DNA of 64,000 nucleotides from Actinomycetospora soli. Lineage in GTDB: Bacteria > Actinomycetota > Actinomycetes > Mycobacteriales > Pseudonocardiaceae. Position numbers and translations under genes: made by a program. This document shows, in pieces, positions 55,489 through 64,000 of this stretch. Below the pieces are notes generated by a model. That model was not told the DNA's origin. It did not search any database and saw nothing but the letters and a program-made list of their open reading frames with translations. The stretch spans positions 124,001 to 188,000 of the forward strand of contig NZ_JAJNDA010000013.1 of NCBI RefSeq assembly GCF_021026295.1. The letters are read 5' to 3'. Position 1 is the stretch's first letter; every line of letters begins with the position of its first letter.

Positions 55489-56790
55489 GGCCGAGGAGTC
55501 GCGGTGCCCGCGGTCCGAGCGGTCGCCGCGGTCCTTCCGGTCACCGTCCCGCTGATCGCCGTCCCGCGCGCGGTCGCGGTCCCGGTGCGACGAGTCGTCG
55601 TCGCGGGGCCGCTCCCGCGTCGTCGTGCGGTCGCCGCCCCGACGGTCGGAGTCCTCCCGATCCGGCTCGGGACGCACGGCGTGCTCGGTCCGCTCGCGCC
55701 GCTCGTCCGACCCCTCCTGGGAGCGCGACGGGGGCCGCTCCTCGTCGTGCGAGGTGTCGCGACGGTGCACGGCCTGCACCGGGGCGCGGACGGGACGCGG
55801 GGCCTCGGCGGCAGGGGTCTCGGCGGGAGCCTCGACGGCGGGGACCTCGTCGACGTCGCGCACCACGTCCGCGTCCACGGCGGGTGCCGGACCCGGCACC
55901 GGCGGCGCGGCGGCCACCGTCGGCGGCAGCGGCACCCCCGGCACGAGGGTCGGCTCCACGGCCGAGGCGTACGCGGTGCTGCTCCCGCCGCCCGCCGCGG
56001 ACACGACGGCCCCGAGCCCGACCCCGGACCCGAGCAGCAGCGCCGCGGCCGCCACCACCACGGCCCTGCGACGGCGGGCCCCGGCGGCGCCGACCCGCCG
56101 TCGGGACGGCACCGGGAGCGCCCGCAGGCGGTCGGCGACGACGGCGATGTCCGGGCGCGCGGCGGGATCCGCGGCGGTCATGTCGGTCAGCAGGGTCCGG
56201 GTGGCCGCCGGGAGGCGTCGCGGTGCGAGTTCGTCGAGGAGCCGGCCGACGGCGTACACGTCCGCGGCGGTCGCGGGGCCGTCCCCGGGGGCGGGGTACG
56301 GCGGGTCGAGTCGCACGTCGGACCACCGCGCGAGCCAGGGCAGCAGCCCGACGTCGGAGAACACGGCCCCGCGGTCCGTCCGGGCGACCGTGCCCGGTCC
56401 GATCCCGCCGTGCGCGCGGCCGTGCCGGTGCAGCGGCGCGAGGGCGTCGGCGACGGCGAGCCCGAGGTCGCGGACCTCGACGGCCGACAGCCCGGCCGGC
56501 GGTGTGGTCTCCGCGAGCGTCGCCCCGGGGTGCTGCGTGACGAGGAAGAGCCGGCCGCGCCAGGCGCCGCCGTCGTACACCTCGGCGACCTCGGGCGACC
56601 GGCCCTGCCAGGACTGCTCCGGGAGCACGAGGCCCTCGCCCTCGACGAGGGCCACCGACACGGTGCGCCGCAGCAGCCGGTCGGTCGCGCGATGGGCGCA
56701 GCAGCCGGGTGAGCGCCGTAGGACCGGTCCGAGCCGGTAGCGGCCGGCGATCTCGTCGGGGTGGTCACGGCAGAGCTCGGCGGCGCTCAT
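55486..56790 (-). CDS. Membrane-anchored serine/threonine pseudokinase
   Basis: A 434-residue protein. Residues about 15-230 resemble a bacterial Ser/Thr kinase, but the catalytic loop reads HGRAHGGIGPGTV in place of HRDLKPxN and the DFG site reads SDVG. A Gly-rich loop and the Val-Ala-Lys lysine are also unclear. It is therefore probably a pseudokinase. After an Arg-rich stretch comes one transmembrane helix (about 242-262), a Pro/Val/Ala-rich outer part, and about 100 residues almost wholly of Asp, Arg, Ser and Glu. It is divergent from the DksA-like gene. Actinobacterial pseudokinases such as MviN/FhaA-linked ones act as scaffolds; a similar role is inference. Confidence 0.78.
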   Translation of the reverse strand: MSAAELCRDHPDEIAGRYRLGPVLRRSPGCCAHRATDRLLRRTVSVALVEGEGLVLPEQSWQGRSPEVAEVYDGGAWRGRLFLVTQHPGATLAETTPPAGLSAVEVRDLGLAVADALAPLHRHGRAHGGIGPGTVARTDRGAVFSDVGLLPWLARWSDVRLDPPYPAPGDGPATAADVYAVGRLLDELAPRRLPAATRTLLTDMTAADPAARPDIAVVADRLRALPVPSRRRVGAAGARRRRAVVVAAAALLLGSGVGLGAVVSAAGGGSSTAYASAVEPTLVPGVPLPPTVAAAPPVPGPAPAVDADVVRDVDEVPAVEAPAETPAAEAPRPVRAPVQAVHRRDTSHDEERPPSRSQEGSDERRERTEHAVRPEPDREDSDRRGGDRTTTRERPRDDDSSHRDRDRARDGDQRDGDRKDRGDRSDRGHRDSSA

Positions 56791-56965
56791 CTCGGTGACG
56801 GGGCCCTTCTGGTGGGAGACCGGACGGCGGCCGCGCTCGTGGACCGAGAGGCGGTTAGCCGGGTCGTCGTCCCGTCAACCGTCCGGGGACCGACGAATCG
56901 AGAGCGCGTGTGGCCGCCGCCCGCGGCTGGTATCCGAGGCGCCCGCCGTCACGGAAGGAGCACGC

Positions 56966-57322
56966 ATGGACGCCGAGCAGGCCCGCCGTACGTTGACCGA
57001 GGAGCGCCACCGGCTCGTCGAGCTGGGTGCCTTCAACCAGGAGCAGAAGCCCGAGCCCGCGGTGCAGCAGGAGGGCGCGATGGGCCAGCACCCGGGCGAC
57101 TACGGCACCGAGGTCGAGGAGTTCATGGACGCCGAGGCCATGGAGGACCTCACGGCTCGCCAGGTCACCGAGATCGACGAGGCGCTCGCCCGGATCGAGG
57201 ACGGGTCGTGGGGGCGCTGCGTGGTCTGCGGCCGCGACATCGACGCCGAGCGGCTCGAGGCCCGCCCGCAGGCGGAGCGGTGCCGGGAGCACCAGGAGGA
57301 GCTCGAGCGCTCCTCCCGGTGA
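56966..57322 (+). CDS. DksA/TraR-type zinc-finger protein
   Basis: A 118-residue protein with a coiled helical head and a C-terminal TraR/DksA zinc finger, RCVVCGRDIDAERLEARPQAERCREH; the fourth ligand is probably His or absent. DksA relatives bind the RNA polymerase secondary channel; the short actinobacterial types are not well studied. GGAAGGAG lies six bases before the ATG. The 175-base gap before it holds a possible -10 (TATCCG, 56931-56936). Confidence 0.85.
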   Translation: MDAEQARRTLTEERHRLVELGAFNQEQKPEPAVQQEGAMGQHPGDYGTEVEEFMDAEAMEDLTARQVTEIDEALARIEDGSWGRCVVCGRDIDAERLEARPQAERCREHQEELERSSR

Positions 57323-57326
57323 GCCG

Positions 57327-57767
57327 CTACGGCCGGATGTCGTCCTCGTCGATCTCGTGGACCGCCGCCTCCTCGGCGGCCGCCACCCCGCCGGACATGC
57401 CCGCGTCGTCGGCGTCGAGGACGTCGGTCGCGCGGGTGTCGGGCGCGATGTCGTCGGCGACGAGCCGGCCGGCGCGGGCGTCGCCGGCCTCACCGGTGTC
57501 GTCCTCGGCCGTGATCTCGCCGTCGGCCAGGGTGTCCTCGGGCACCTCGCGGGCGAGCCGTTCGTCGACGGTCTCGCGGTTCCGCTGACCCTCGGGCGTG
57601 GTGTCCGGGTCGTCCAGGCCGAACGGCCGGTTCGGGGCGACCGTGAGGGCGTCCATCGCGTCGGTGCCGGGCTGCCCGTCGAGGGTCTCGCCGCTCTCCA
57701 ACTGGATGGCCGAGCCGAGGTCGGGCTCCTCCGGCACGGCGTCGTCCTGCTGCTCGGGGTGCGTCAT
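57327..57767 (-). CDS. Acidic DUF5709-type protein
   Basis: A 146-residue, strongly acidic and probably disordered protein. PEGQRNRETVDERLAREVPE in its middle and RAGRLVADD further on match the DUF5709 group of actinobacterial proteins of unknown function. It converges with the DksA-like gene with a four-base gap. ATG at 57767. Confidence 0.72.
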   Translation of the reverse strand: MTHPEQQDDAVPEEPDLGSAIQLESGETLDGQPGTDAMDALTVAPNRPFGLDDPDTTPEGQRNRETVDERLAREVPEDTLADGEITAEDDTGEAGDARAGRLVADDIAPDTRATDVLDADDAGMSGGVAAAEEAAVHEIDEDDIRP

Positions 57768-57818
57768 CCGGTCCGGCTACCCCCGAACCGGCCGCGCCGA
57801 TGTGCCCGATTGCCGTGC

Positions 57819-57832
57819 ACCCGTCGTCGGGA
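57819..57832 (+). repeat. Copy of iterated palindromic motif ACCCGNCGTCGGGA
   Basis: Exact copy (N=T) only 12 bases before the ATG of the HAD gene at 57845 and reading toward it; so close that it cannot be a -35 element for that gene. Confidence 0.7.
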
Positions 57833-57844
57833 ACCCGCGCGACC

Positions 57845-58501
57845 ATGCCCGACACCGTCATCCTCGACGTCGACGGAACGCTGGTCGACTCCAACTACCA
57901 CCACGCGGTGGCCTGGTACCGGGCGTTCCGCCGCCACGACGTCACCGTCCCCCTCTGGCACCTGCACCGCGCCATCGGCATGGGCGGCGACCAGCTCGTG
58001 GCGCACGTGTCGAGCCAGGAGATCGAGAACGCCCACGGCGACGACCTGCGCGCGCAGCACTCCGAGGAGTTCGACGGCCTGATCGACGAGGTCGCCCCGT
58101 TCGCCGAGACCGAGCAGCTGCTGCGCGGACTGCGTGACCGTGGCCTGCGACTCGTCCTCGCGACCTCGGGCGGCAGCAGGCACGCGGAGCACTTCCTCGA
58201 CCTGATCGACGGTCGCACCCACGCCGACGACGTGGTCACCTCCGCCGACGTCGAGGCCAGCAAGCCCGCGCCCGACCTCATCGAGCTCGCCCTCGAGCGG
58301 GAGAACAGCCACGACGCCGTGCTCATCGGCGACTCGGTGTGGGACGGCCGGGCGGGGGTGCGCGCCGGGGTGCCGTTCCTCGCGGTGCGCACCGGCGGGT
58401 TCTCGGTCGACGAGCTCGTCGAGGCCGGCGCGGAGTACGTGGCGCACGACCTCGCCGACCTGCTCGACCACGTCCGCCGCGAGGTGTCCGCCCCCGCGTA
58501 G
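57845..58501 (+). CDS. HAD-superfamily hydrolase, phosphoglycolate-phosphatase-like
   Basis: A 218-residue phosphatase. Motif [17 protein letters not shown] has its nucleophile Asp at residue 8 and the second at 10. TSGGS is motif II, KPAPDLI motif III and [11 protein letters not shown] motif IV. Its helical cap is of the phosphoglycolate type. The ATG at 57845 places motif I at the normal position. Alone on this strand between a DUF5709 gene and ftsK. Substrate unknown. Confidence 0.85.
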   Translation: MPDTVILDVDGTLVDSNYHHAVAWYRAFRRHDVTVPLWHLHRAIGMGGDQLVAHVSSQEIENAHGDDLRAQHSEEFDGLIDEVAPFAETEQLLRGLRDRGLRLVLATSGGSRHAEHFLDLIDGRTHADDVVTSADVEASKPAPDLIELALERENSHDAVLIGDSVWDGRAGVRAGVPFLAVRTGGFSVDELVEAGAEYVAHDLADLLDHVRREVSAPA

Positions 58502-58532
58502 GACCCGGGTGCGGTGCGCACCGGGCCGATCG

Positions 58533-58546
58533 TCCCGACGGCGGGT
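58533..58546 (-). repeat. Copy of iterated palindromic motif ACCCGNCGTCGGGA
   Basis: Exact copy (N=C) on the minus strand in the 140-base gap before ftsK. It is the one intergenic copy apart from 222-235 that does not read toward the nearest start codon. Confidence 0.7.
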
Positions 58547-58628
58547 CGGTGCCCGGAGCGCCCGACCGCGAGTCGTCCGACACCCGGCCGGACGCGTGTG
58601 GCTGCCGGGGCGGATGGGGCGCCGCGGT

Positions 58629-58634
58629 TACCGT
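58629..58634 (+). promoter_or_regulatory. -10 element TACCGT, leaderless promoter of ftsK
   Basis: TACCGT, seven bases, then the ftsK ATG at 58642, with no ribosome site. Confidence 0.5.
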
Positions 58635-58641
58635 GTCCGCC

Positions 58642-61281
58642 ATGGCCCGTACCGACACGCGTTCGCAGCGCAGCCGCCCGCTCACCGGTGGGCGCACGCC
58701 GGGGCGCACGGTGGCGACCGGCCAGTCGTCGCGGTCGGGCCGCAAGGCACCCGCGCGCAAGCCGCCGGCGCGCAGGCCGGCGCCGCGCCGCTCCGGGCCG
58801 GGCCCGATCGCCCGTGGGGTCCGCGGTGCGTGGACGCTGACCGCCCGCGGACTCGGGTCGCTGGCCCGCACGATCGGCCGCGGCCGGGAGATCGACGCCG
58901 CGCACCGGCGGGACGGGATCGCCCTCGCGCTCGTCGTCCTCGCGCTGGTCACCGCGGCCGGGCTGTGGCTGGGCGCCGGCGGTCCGATCGGCACGGGCAT
59001 CCAGATCGCGTTCCGCACCGTGCTCGGCTCGGTGGCCCTCGCGCTCCCGGTCATCCTGCTCGGGATCGCCGTGCTGCTCATGCGCACCGACCCCGACCCG
59101 GAGACCCGGCCGCGCACGGTCGTCGGCGCCCTGCTGCTCACCCTCGGTGTGCTCGGCGCCTGGCACCTCTCGGTCGGCGCCCCCGCGCTCCTCGCCGGGC
59201 GGCAGGCCGGGGGAGGGGTGCTCGGTGCCTGGCTGGCCGACCCGCTGACCGCAGGCGTCACCGTCTGGCTCGCGATGCCGGTCCTCGTGCTGATCGCCGC
59301 GTTCGGCCTGCTCGTGCTCACCGGGACCCCGGTCCGCGACGTCCCGCGCCGCGTGCGCTGCCTGGTCACGGGCGAGGCGTTCGACGAGGAGTACGACGAC
59401 GAGTGGGGCGGCGCCGAGGAGGTCGACGAGGAGCCGGTCGCCGAGACCGAGGTCATCGAGAAGCCGCGCCGCCGCCGGAAGAAGGACGAGGTCGCGGCCG
59501 ACGACCTCGACGCCGACGCCCACCCCGCCCGCCACCGCGCGCTCGCCGACGAGGCCGTGCCCGACGCCACGCCGGAACCGCCGGCCGAGGTGCCCGAGCC
59601 GGCCGCACCCGCCGTCGGGAAGAAGGCCCCGAAGAAGCGCGTCCCGGCCGCCGAGATCCCCGAGACGCCGCCGGTGGTGGAGGACTCGGAGACCGACCCG
59701 CAGGCCGCGCAGTCGTTCTCCAGCCACCGCGAGCCGCCCGAGGGCGAGCAGGACTACCACCTGCCGCCGCCGGACCTGCTGGTCGCGGGCGACCCGCCGA
59801 AGGCCCGCTCGGCCGCGAACGACGCGATGATCGACGCGATCACCGGCGTGCTGGAGCAGTTCAAGGTCGACGCGCAGGTCACCGGCTTCGTGCGCGGCCC
59901 GACGGTCACGCGGTACGAGGTGGAGCTCGGCCACGGGGTGAAGGTCGAGAAGATCACCCAGCTCCACCGCAACCTGGCCTACGCCGCGGCCACCGACAAC
60001 GTCCGGCTGCTCGCGCCGATCCCCGGGAAGTCGGCGGTCGGCATCGAGGTGCCGAACTCCGACCGCGAGATGGTGCGGCTGGCCGACGTGCTCTCGTCGA
60101 ACACGGCCCGTCGCGAGACGCACCCGATGGTCATCGGCCTGGGCAAGGACATCGAGGGCCAGATGGTGCTGGCCAACCTCGCGAAGATGCCGCACCTGCT
60201 CGTGGCGGGGTCGACCGGCTCCGGTAAGTCCAGCTTCGTCAACTCGATGCTGGTCTCGCTGCTGGCGCGGGCGACGCCGGACGAGGTCCGGATGATCCTC
60301 ATCGACCCGAAGATGGTCGAGCTGACGCCCTACGAGGGCATCCCGCACCTGATCACGCCGATCATCACCTCGCCGAAGAAGGCCGCCACCGCCCTGCAGT
60401 GGCTCGTCGAGGAGATGGAGCAGCGCTACGCGGACATGCAGGCCAACCGCGTGCGCCACATCGACGTGTTCAACGAGCACGTGCGCTCGGGCAAGATCAC
60501 CGCGCCGCTCGGCTCGGAGCGGGTGTACCGGCCCTACCCGTACATCATGGCGATCGTCGACGAGCTCGCCGACCTCATGATGACCGCCCCGCGCGACGTC
60601 GAGGACGCGATCGTCCGCATCACGCAGAAGGCGCGCGCCGCCGGCATCCACCTGGTGCTCGCGACGCAGCGTCCCTCGGTCGACGTCGTCACCGGTCTGA
60701 TCAAGACCAACGTGCCGTCCCGGCTGGCGTTCGCGACCAGCTCGCTCACCGACTCGCGCGTCATCCTCGACCAGCCGGGCGCCGAGAAGCTGATCGGCAT
60801 GGGCGACGCGCTGTTCCTGCCGATGGGCGCGGGCAAGACGAACCGTCTGCAGGGCGCGTTCGTCGGCGACGACGAGATCGCCGCGATGGTCGACTTCTGC
60901 AAGGAGCAGGCCGACCCGGACTACGACGACTCCGTCACCACCGAGGCCGCCGCCGAGAAGAAGGAGATCGACCCGGACATCGGGGACGACCTCGAGGTCC
61001 TGTTGCAGGCCGCCGAACTCATCGTGACGAGCCAGTTCGGCTCGACGTCGATGCTGCAGCGCAAGCTGCGCGTCGGCTTCGCGAAGGCGGGCCGGCTGAT
61101 GGACCTGCTCGAGACCCGCGGCGTCGTCGGGCCCAGCGAGGGCTCGAAGGCCCGGGACGTGCTGTTCAAGCCCGACGAGCTCCCGGAGCTGCTCGCCTCG
61201 ATCCGCGGCGAGCCCGCGCCGGCCCCCGTCCCCGACGACGGGGGCGCGGACGTCGGGGACCCGGATCGGGTGGAGGCCTGA
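58642..61281 (+). CDS. ftsK: DNA translocase FtsK/SpoIIIE
   Basis: An 879-residue septal DNA pump. A basic head of about 80 residues comes before four hydrophobic helices (about 92-230). A charged linker (250-370) leads to the motor domain, with Walker [12 protein letters not shown] near 527 and Walker [10 protein letters not shown] near 637. The C-terminal gamma winged helix ([30 protein letters not shown]) recognises polar DNA signals. Length is typical for actinobacteria. Leaderless ATG. A copy of the iterated motif lies at 59607-59620. Confidence 0.96.
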   Translation: MARTDTRSQRSRPLTGGRTPGRTVATGQSSRSGRKAPARKPPARRPAPRRSGPGPIARGVRGAWTLTARGLGSLARTIGRGREIDAAHRRDGIALALVVLALVTAAGLWLGAGGPIGTGIQIAFRTVLGSVALALPVILLGIAVLLMRTDPDPETRPRTVVGALLLTLGVLGAWHLSVGAPALLAGRQAGGGVLGAWLADPLTAGVTVWLAMPVLVLIAAFGLLVLTGTPVRDVPRRVRCLVTGEAFDEEYDDEWGGAEEVDEEPVAETEVIEKPRRRRKKDEVAADDLDADAHPARHRALADEAVPDATPEPPAEVPEPAAPAVGKKAPKKRVPAAEIPETPPVVEDSETDPQAAQSFSSHREPPEGEQDYHLPPPDLLVAGDPPKARSAANDAMIDAITGVLEQFKVDAQVTGFVRGPTVTRYEVELGHGVKVEKITQLHRNLAYAAATDNVRLLAPIPGKSAVGIEVPNSDREMVRLADVLSSNTARRETHPMVIGLGKDIEGQMVLANLAKMPHLLVAGSTGSGKSSFVNSMLVSLLARATPDEVRMILIDPKMVELTPYEGIPHLITPIITSPKKAATALQWLVEEMEQRYADMQANRVRHIDVFNEHVRSGKITAPLGSERVYRPYPYIMAIVDELADLMMTAPRDVEDAIVRITQKARAAGIHLVLATQRPSVDVVTGLIKTNVPSRLAFATSSLTDSRVILDQPGAEKLIGMGDALFLPMGAGKTNRLQGAFVGDDEIAAMVDFCKEQADPDYDDSVTTEAAAEKKEIDPDIGDDLEVLLQAAELIVTSQFGSTSMLQRKLRVGFAKAGRLMDLLETRGVVGPSEGSKARDVLFKPDELPELLASIRGEPAPAPVPDDGGADVGDPDRVEA

Positions 61282-61367
61282 ACGGGTCCGCGTGTCCTGC
61301 GAGGCCACACAGGGTGTTCTGCCAGGCTGCCCCCGGCTGGTTCCTCCGGGGGTCGGGAGTGGCGGAC

Positions 61368-62681
61368 ATGATCGGTGACGAGGCAGAGAACGCCGGACAC
61401 GCGGGCGTCCCGGACGTGCCCGGGACCGTCGCCCGCGAGCGCGACCGCGTCGCCGCCGACCTCCGCGCCGTCGTCGTCGACCACCTGCACCGCCTCGAGA
61501 CCGAGCCCGAGGACGCCGAACCCGCGCACGCCGCCGCCGCGCTCGACGCGACCCGGCGGGCCGCCGCGCTCGGCGGGCTCCCGACCGTCGAGGCGCCGAC
61601 GCGCGTCGGCGGCCGCCGGTGGCCGTGGCTCGTCGTCGGGACCGCCGTCGGGGCGGCCGTGCTGGCGCTCCTCGCGCTCGTCGCGGTCCTGCTGCCCGCG
61701 TCGGTGTCGGCCGGACCGGTGCTGGTGCTCGTCCTCGCGGTCGCCATGGCCCTCACGGCCCGGCACGCGCCGCCCCTCGCCTCCGCCCTCGGGCTCGCCG
61801 TGGTGCTCGGCGTCCTCGCCGTCGCCGCCCCCTTCGCGACGACGGCCGCGCCCGCGGCCGGGATGGTCGCCGGGGCGGTCGACCTGCCGACCGGCACGGC
61901 CCCGCAGTCCGGCGCCTGCCTGCTGCTCGGCGTCGTCCTCGCCGCGGCGTGGGGGATCGGGCTGCACCGCCGCCGGTGCGCCACGGCCGCCCGACGACGG
62001 CGCTGGCTCGGCGCGGTCGACGCGCTCGGCCGCTGCGACGCCCACGGCCGGCTCGGCCTCGCGCCCGTCGTGCACCGCACCCTCGTCCACGAGCTGGCGG
62101 TGCTGGCCTCGGGGGCCGCGGAGCCGCGACGGATCCGCGTCGCCCGGCACCGCCTCGCCGGGGTGCTGCCGGCCCTGACCGCGGTCGACCTCAGCCCGCG
62201 CCCGCAGACGGTGGTGGACGGGGCCCTCGACGCCGGGCGGGTCGCGATGCTCGTCGCCGACGCCCAGCAGGCCGCGCACGCCGAGGCGCGGCGCGCCGGA
62301 CGTCCGCCGTCGGTGGTGGTGTGCGGCGTGCCGGACACGAGCCGCCCCGAGGTGGGCCTGCTCGCCGCGCGCCTGCTCACCGACCTCGTCGTCGACGTCG
62401 CCTCCTGCCCCGGCCCGGTCCCGGCCAGCGTGTCGGTGGAGCACCGGACGGACGCGATCACGCTCGAGGTGGCGCGCGGCCACGCCCGCCGCGCCGGCGA
62501 CGTCCCGCCCGCCCTCGCCGAGCGCGCCGCGGTCCTCGGCGGCACCGTCGCGGTGACCGACACGAGCGGGACGCTCGCGGTGCGGGTCGTCCTGCCGACG
62601 GGCGGGGGCGCCGAGGTCACCCCGATCCCGCAGGCGCTCCCCGACACCGGCGCCGACGCCGACACCGCCCGCGCCGCCTGA
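61368..62681 (+). CDS. Degenerate histidine-kinase-like membrane protein
   Basis: A 437-residue protein. Residues about 20-70 resemble the HisKA_3 dimerisation helix (ARERDRVAADLRAVVVDHL), but the His-Asp pair reads Arg-Ala. About four or five hydrophobic helices follow (85-200). The C-terminal 100 residues end in LAERAAVLGGTVAVTDTSGTLAVRVVLP, like the last strand of a kinase ATPase domain, but the N and G boxes are poor. It is probably not an active kinase. ATG 61368 has GGGAG eight bases upstream; GTG 61359 is possible. No response regulator is adjacent. Confidence 0.6.
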   Translation: MIGDEAENAGHAGVPDVPGTVARERDRVAADLRAVVVDHLHRLETEPEDAEPAHAAAALDATRRAAALGGLPTVEAPTRVGGRRWPWLVVGTAVGAAVLALLALVAVLLPASVSAGPVLVLVLAVAMALTARHAPPLASALGLAVVLGVLAVAAPFATTAAPAAGMVAGAVDLPTGTAPQSGACLLLGVVLAAAWGIGLHRRRCATAARRRRWLGAVDALGRCDAHGRLGLAPVVHRTLVHELAVLASGAAEPRRIRVARHRLAGVLPALTAVDLSPRPQTVVDGALDAGRVAMLVADAQQAAHAEARRAGRPPSVVVCGVPDTSRPEVGLLAARLLTDLVVDVASCPGPVPASVSVEHRTDAITLEVARGHARRAGDVPPALAERAAVLGGTVAVTDTSGTLAVRVVLPTGGGAEVTPIPQALPDTGADADTARAA

Positions 62682-62682
62682 G

Positions 62683-63198
62683 CTACAGGTCGAGCAGCAT
62701 GCGGGTGTTGCCGAGGGTGTTCGGCTTGACGTACGCGAGGTCGAGGAACTCCGCGACGCCCTCGTCGGCCGACTGCATCATCTCGAGGTAGATCTCCTGG
62801 CTCACCGGGGAGCCCTCGATCTCGCGGAAGCCGAGGCGCTCGAAGAACGGCACCTCGAAGGTGAGCACGAACAGGCTCGCCAGCCCGAGGGCGCGGGCCT
62901 GCGCGATCAGCTCCTCGACGAGGGTGTGGCCGACGCCACCACCCTGGGTCGACGGGTGCACCGCGATGGTGCGGATCTCACCCAGGTTCTCCCACAGCAC
63001 GTGCAGCGCACCGCACCCGACGACGTCCCGCCCCCGCACCGCGACCCGGAACTCCTGCACGGTCTCGTACAGGGTGACCAGCGGTTTGCGCAGCAGGATG
63101 TTGTCGTCGGCGAACGAGTCGACCAGCGCCTTGATGCCGCGGACGTCGGCCGTCCGGGCACGTCGCAGCAGGACCGGGGACGACGGCGACGATGACAC
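62683..63198 (-). CDS. ArgA-type amino-acid N-acetyltransferase (GNAT)
   Basis: A protein of about 171 residues of the stand-alone N-acetylglutamate synthase type found next to ftsK in mycobacteria (Rv2747 type), for the first step of arginine synthesis. [29 protein letters not shown] is the family opening. [21 protein letters not shown] is the acetyl-CoA loop and [15 protein letters not shown] the later motif. GTG 63198 has a TACAGT -10 eight bases upstream; ATG 63225 is possible. It is divergent from rimO. Confidence 0.85.
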   Translation of the reverse strand: MSSSPSSPVLLRRARTADVRGIKALVDSFADDNILLRKPLVTLYETVQEFRVAVRGRDVVGCGALHVLWENLGEIRTIAVHPSTQGGGVGHTLVEELIAQARALGLASLFVLTFEVPFFERLGFREIEGSPVSQEIYLEMMQSADEGVAEFLDLAYVKPNTLGNTRMLLDL

Positions 63199-63206
63199 GG
63201 GGTGCC

Positions 63207-63212
63207 ACTGTA
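63207..63212 (-). promoter_or_regulatory. -10 element TACAGT, leaderless promoter
   Basis: On the minus strand TACAGT is followed by eight bases and the GTG at 63198 of the acetyltransferase gene. Confidence 0.4.
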
Positions 63213-63247
63213 GGCACCGGAGCACCGGCGGTCGGTTCCGGTGCGTC

Positions 63248-63253
63248 TACCCT
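63248..63253 (+). promoter_or_regulatory. -10 element TACCCT, leaderless promoter of rimO
   Basis: TACCCT, six bases, then the rimO GTG at 63260. Confidence 0.45.
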
Positions 63254-63259
63254 GGACGG

Positions 63260-64000
63260 GTGCCACAGCGTTCTGGGGATACCCACGCGGGCGCATCCGA
63301 GGAGCAGGCCCGGGGCCGTGTGGCGCTCGTGACCCTGGGGTGCGCGCGCAACGACGTCGACTCCGAGGAACTCGCCGGGCGGCTCGCCGCCGAGGGGTGG
63401 GACATCTCGGCGGACGACGACGGCACGGCCGACGTCGTGCTCGTCAACACCTGCACCTTCGTCGAGCAGGCCAAGAAGGACTCGGTCGACGCCGTGCTCG
63501 CGGCCGGCGGGCCGGACACCAAGGTCGTCGCGGTCGGCTGCATGGCCGAGCGCTACGGCGCGGAGCTCGCCGAGGCCCTGCCCGAGGCGACCGCGGTCCT
63601 CGGGTTCGACCACTACGGCGCGATCGGGGAGCGCCTCGACGACGTGCTGGCCGGCCGGCCGCTCGCCTCGCACCAGCCCGCCGACCGTCGCACGCTGCTG
63701 CCGATCAGCCCGGTCAAGCGCCCCGAGGCGGTCCGCGACGGCAGCATCCCCGGCCACGACTGGCTGCCCGAGGTGCCCCGCAAGCGCCTCGACGACGCGC
63801 CGGTGGCCCCGCTCAAGCTCGCGTCCGGCTGCGACCGGCGCTGCGCCTTCTGCGCGATCCCGTCCTTCCGCGGGGCGTTCGTCTCCCGCGCGCCGCAGGA
63901 CGTCGTCGCGGAGGCCGCCTGGCTCGCCGACCACGGCGTGGCCGAGGTGACGCTGGTCAGCGAGAACTCGACCTCGTACGGCAAGGACATCGACGCCCGC
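63260..64000 (+). CDS. rimO: Ribosomal protein S12 methylthiotransferase RimO (3' end beyond window)
   Basis: The first 247 codons of a radical-SAM methylthiotransferase that modifies S12. The N-terminal domain has [26 protein letters not shown] and VGCMAERY, whose Cys residues bind the auxiliary cluster. The radical-SAM motif is [13 protein letters not shown] near 191-203. It reads on through the edge. RimO is preferred over MiaB because of the ARNDVDSE and FVEQAKKDS segments. Confidence 0.93.
   Translation, partial: MPQRSGDTHAGASEEQARGRVALVTLGCARNDVDSEELAGRLAAEGWDISADDDGTADVVLVNTCTFVEQAKKDSVDAVLAAGGPDTKVVAVGCMAERYGAELAEALPEATAVLGFDHYGAIGERLDDVLAGRPLASHQPADRRTLLPISPVKRPEAVRDGSIPGHDWLPEVPRKRLDDAPVAPLKLASGCDRRCAFCAIPSFRGAFVSRAPQDVVAEAAWLADHGVAEVTLVSENSTSYGKDIDAR

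Noticed and set aside
57895-61308. A frame of more than 1100 codons antisense to ftsK
   Set aside because: A by-product of extreme G+C content; no motif, and it crosses ftsK entirely.

Overview
The window is a gap-free stretch of a very G+C-rich chromosome (well over 70% G+C, nearly all codons ending in G or C) from an actinobacterium. Gene content and order point to the Pseudonocardiales (Pseudonocardia or Actinomycetospora type): a menaquinone-reductase homologue, flavin-dependent ThyX, the rimP-nusA-ylxR-infB-rbfA cluster next to a DUF4439 gene, many GTG starts, and many -10 hexamers lying 5-8 bases before a start codon (leaderless genes). The order-level placement is inference. No tRNA, rRNA, insertion sequence, prophage or CRISPR array was seen.

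Layout. 0-12.8 kb is accessory: a sugar-phosphatase/efflux pair, a ROK regulator with an SRPBCC protein, a GAF/AAA+/Fis activator with a zinc alcohol dehydrogenase, a MenJ-type reductase, YjbQ, a short-chain dehydrogenase, a membrane protein and two DUF4439-associated genes. 12.8-29.4 kb is the conserved translation and RNA backbone: rimP, nusA, ylxR, infB, ylxP, rbfA, a MATE transporter, a fabG-like gene, truB, ribF, thpR, rpsO, pnp, an M16 peptidase and dapB. 29.4-43 kb is an accessory block whose centre is a nine-gene, fully overlapping operon (33370-42778). 43-47.4 kb is a LysR gene divergent from sdhCAB. 47.4-58.5 kb alternates conserved genes (thyX, rnj) with small accessory genes. 58.6-64 kb holds ftsK, a degenerate histidine-kinase-like protein, an ArgA-type acetyltransferase and the first part of rimO.

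Most interesting system. The operon at 33370-42778 encodes an inositol-phosphate synthase, an HD-like protein, a methyltransferase with a Trm112-like head, a Gfo/Idh dehydrogenase, a zinc-ribbon/metallo-beta-lactamase-fold protein, a stand-alone YcaO protein, a TIM-barrel sugar isomerase, a GT4 glycosyltransferase and a PIG-L deacetylase. I know of no characterised pathway with this set. It looks like a route to a small, inositol-based, glycosylated and amide- or thioamide-modified metabolite, partly parallel to mycothiol synthesis.

Most interesting DNA signal. The sequence ACCCGNCGTCGGGA occurs 18 times by eye on the two strands, where an independent-base estimate expects far less than one copy. 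Half the copies fall in the small intergenic fraction, and most of those read toward the start codon of the next gene. Other points: a CTG start overlapping the pnp stop, a pseudokinase ending in a 10-bp tandem repeat, a nested palindrome behind rnj, and loss of nrnA and dapA from their usual places.
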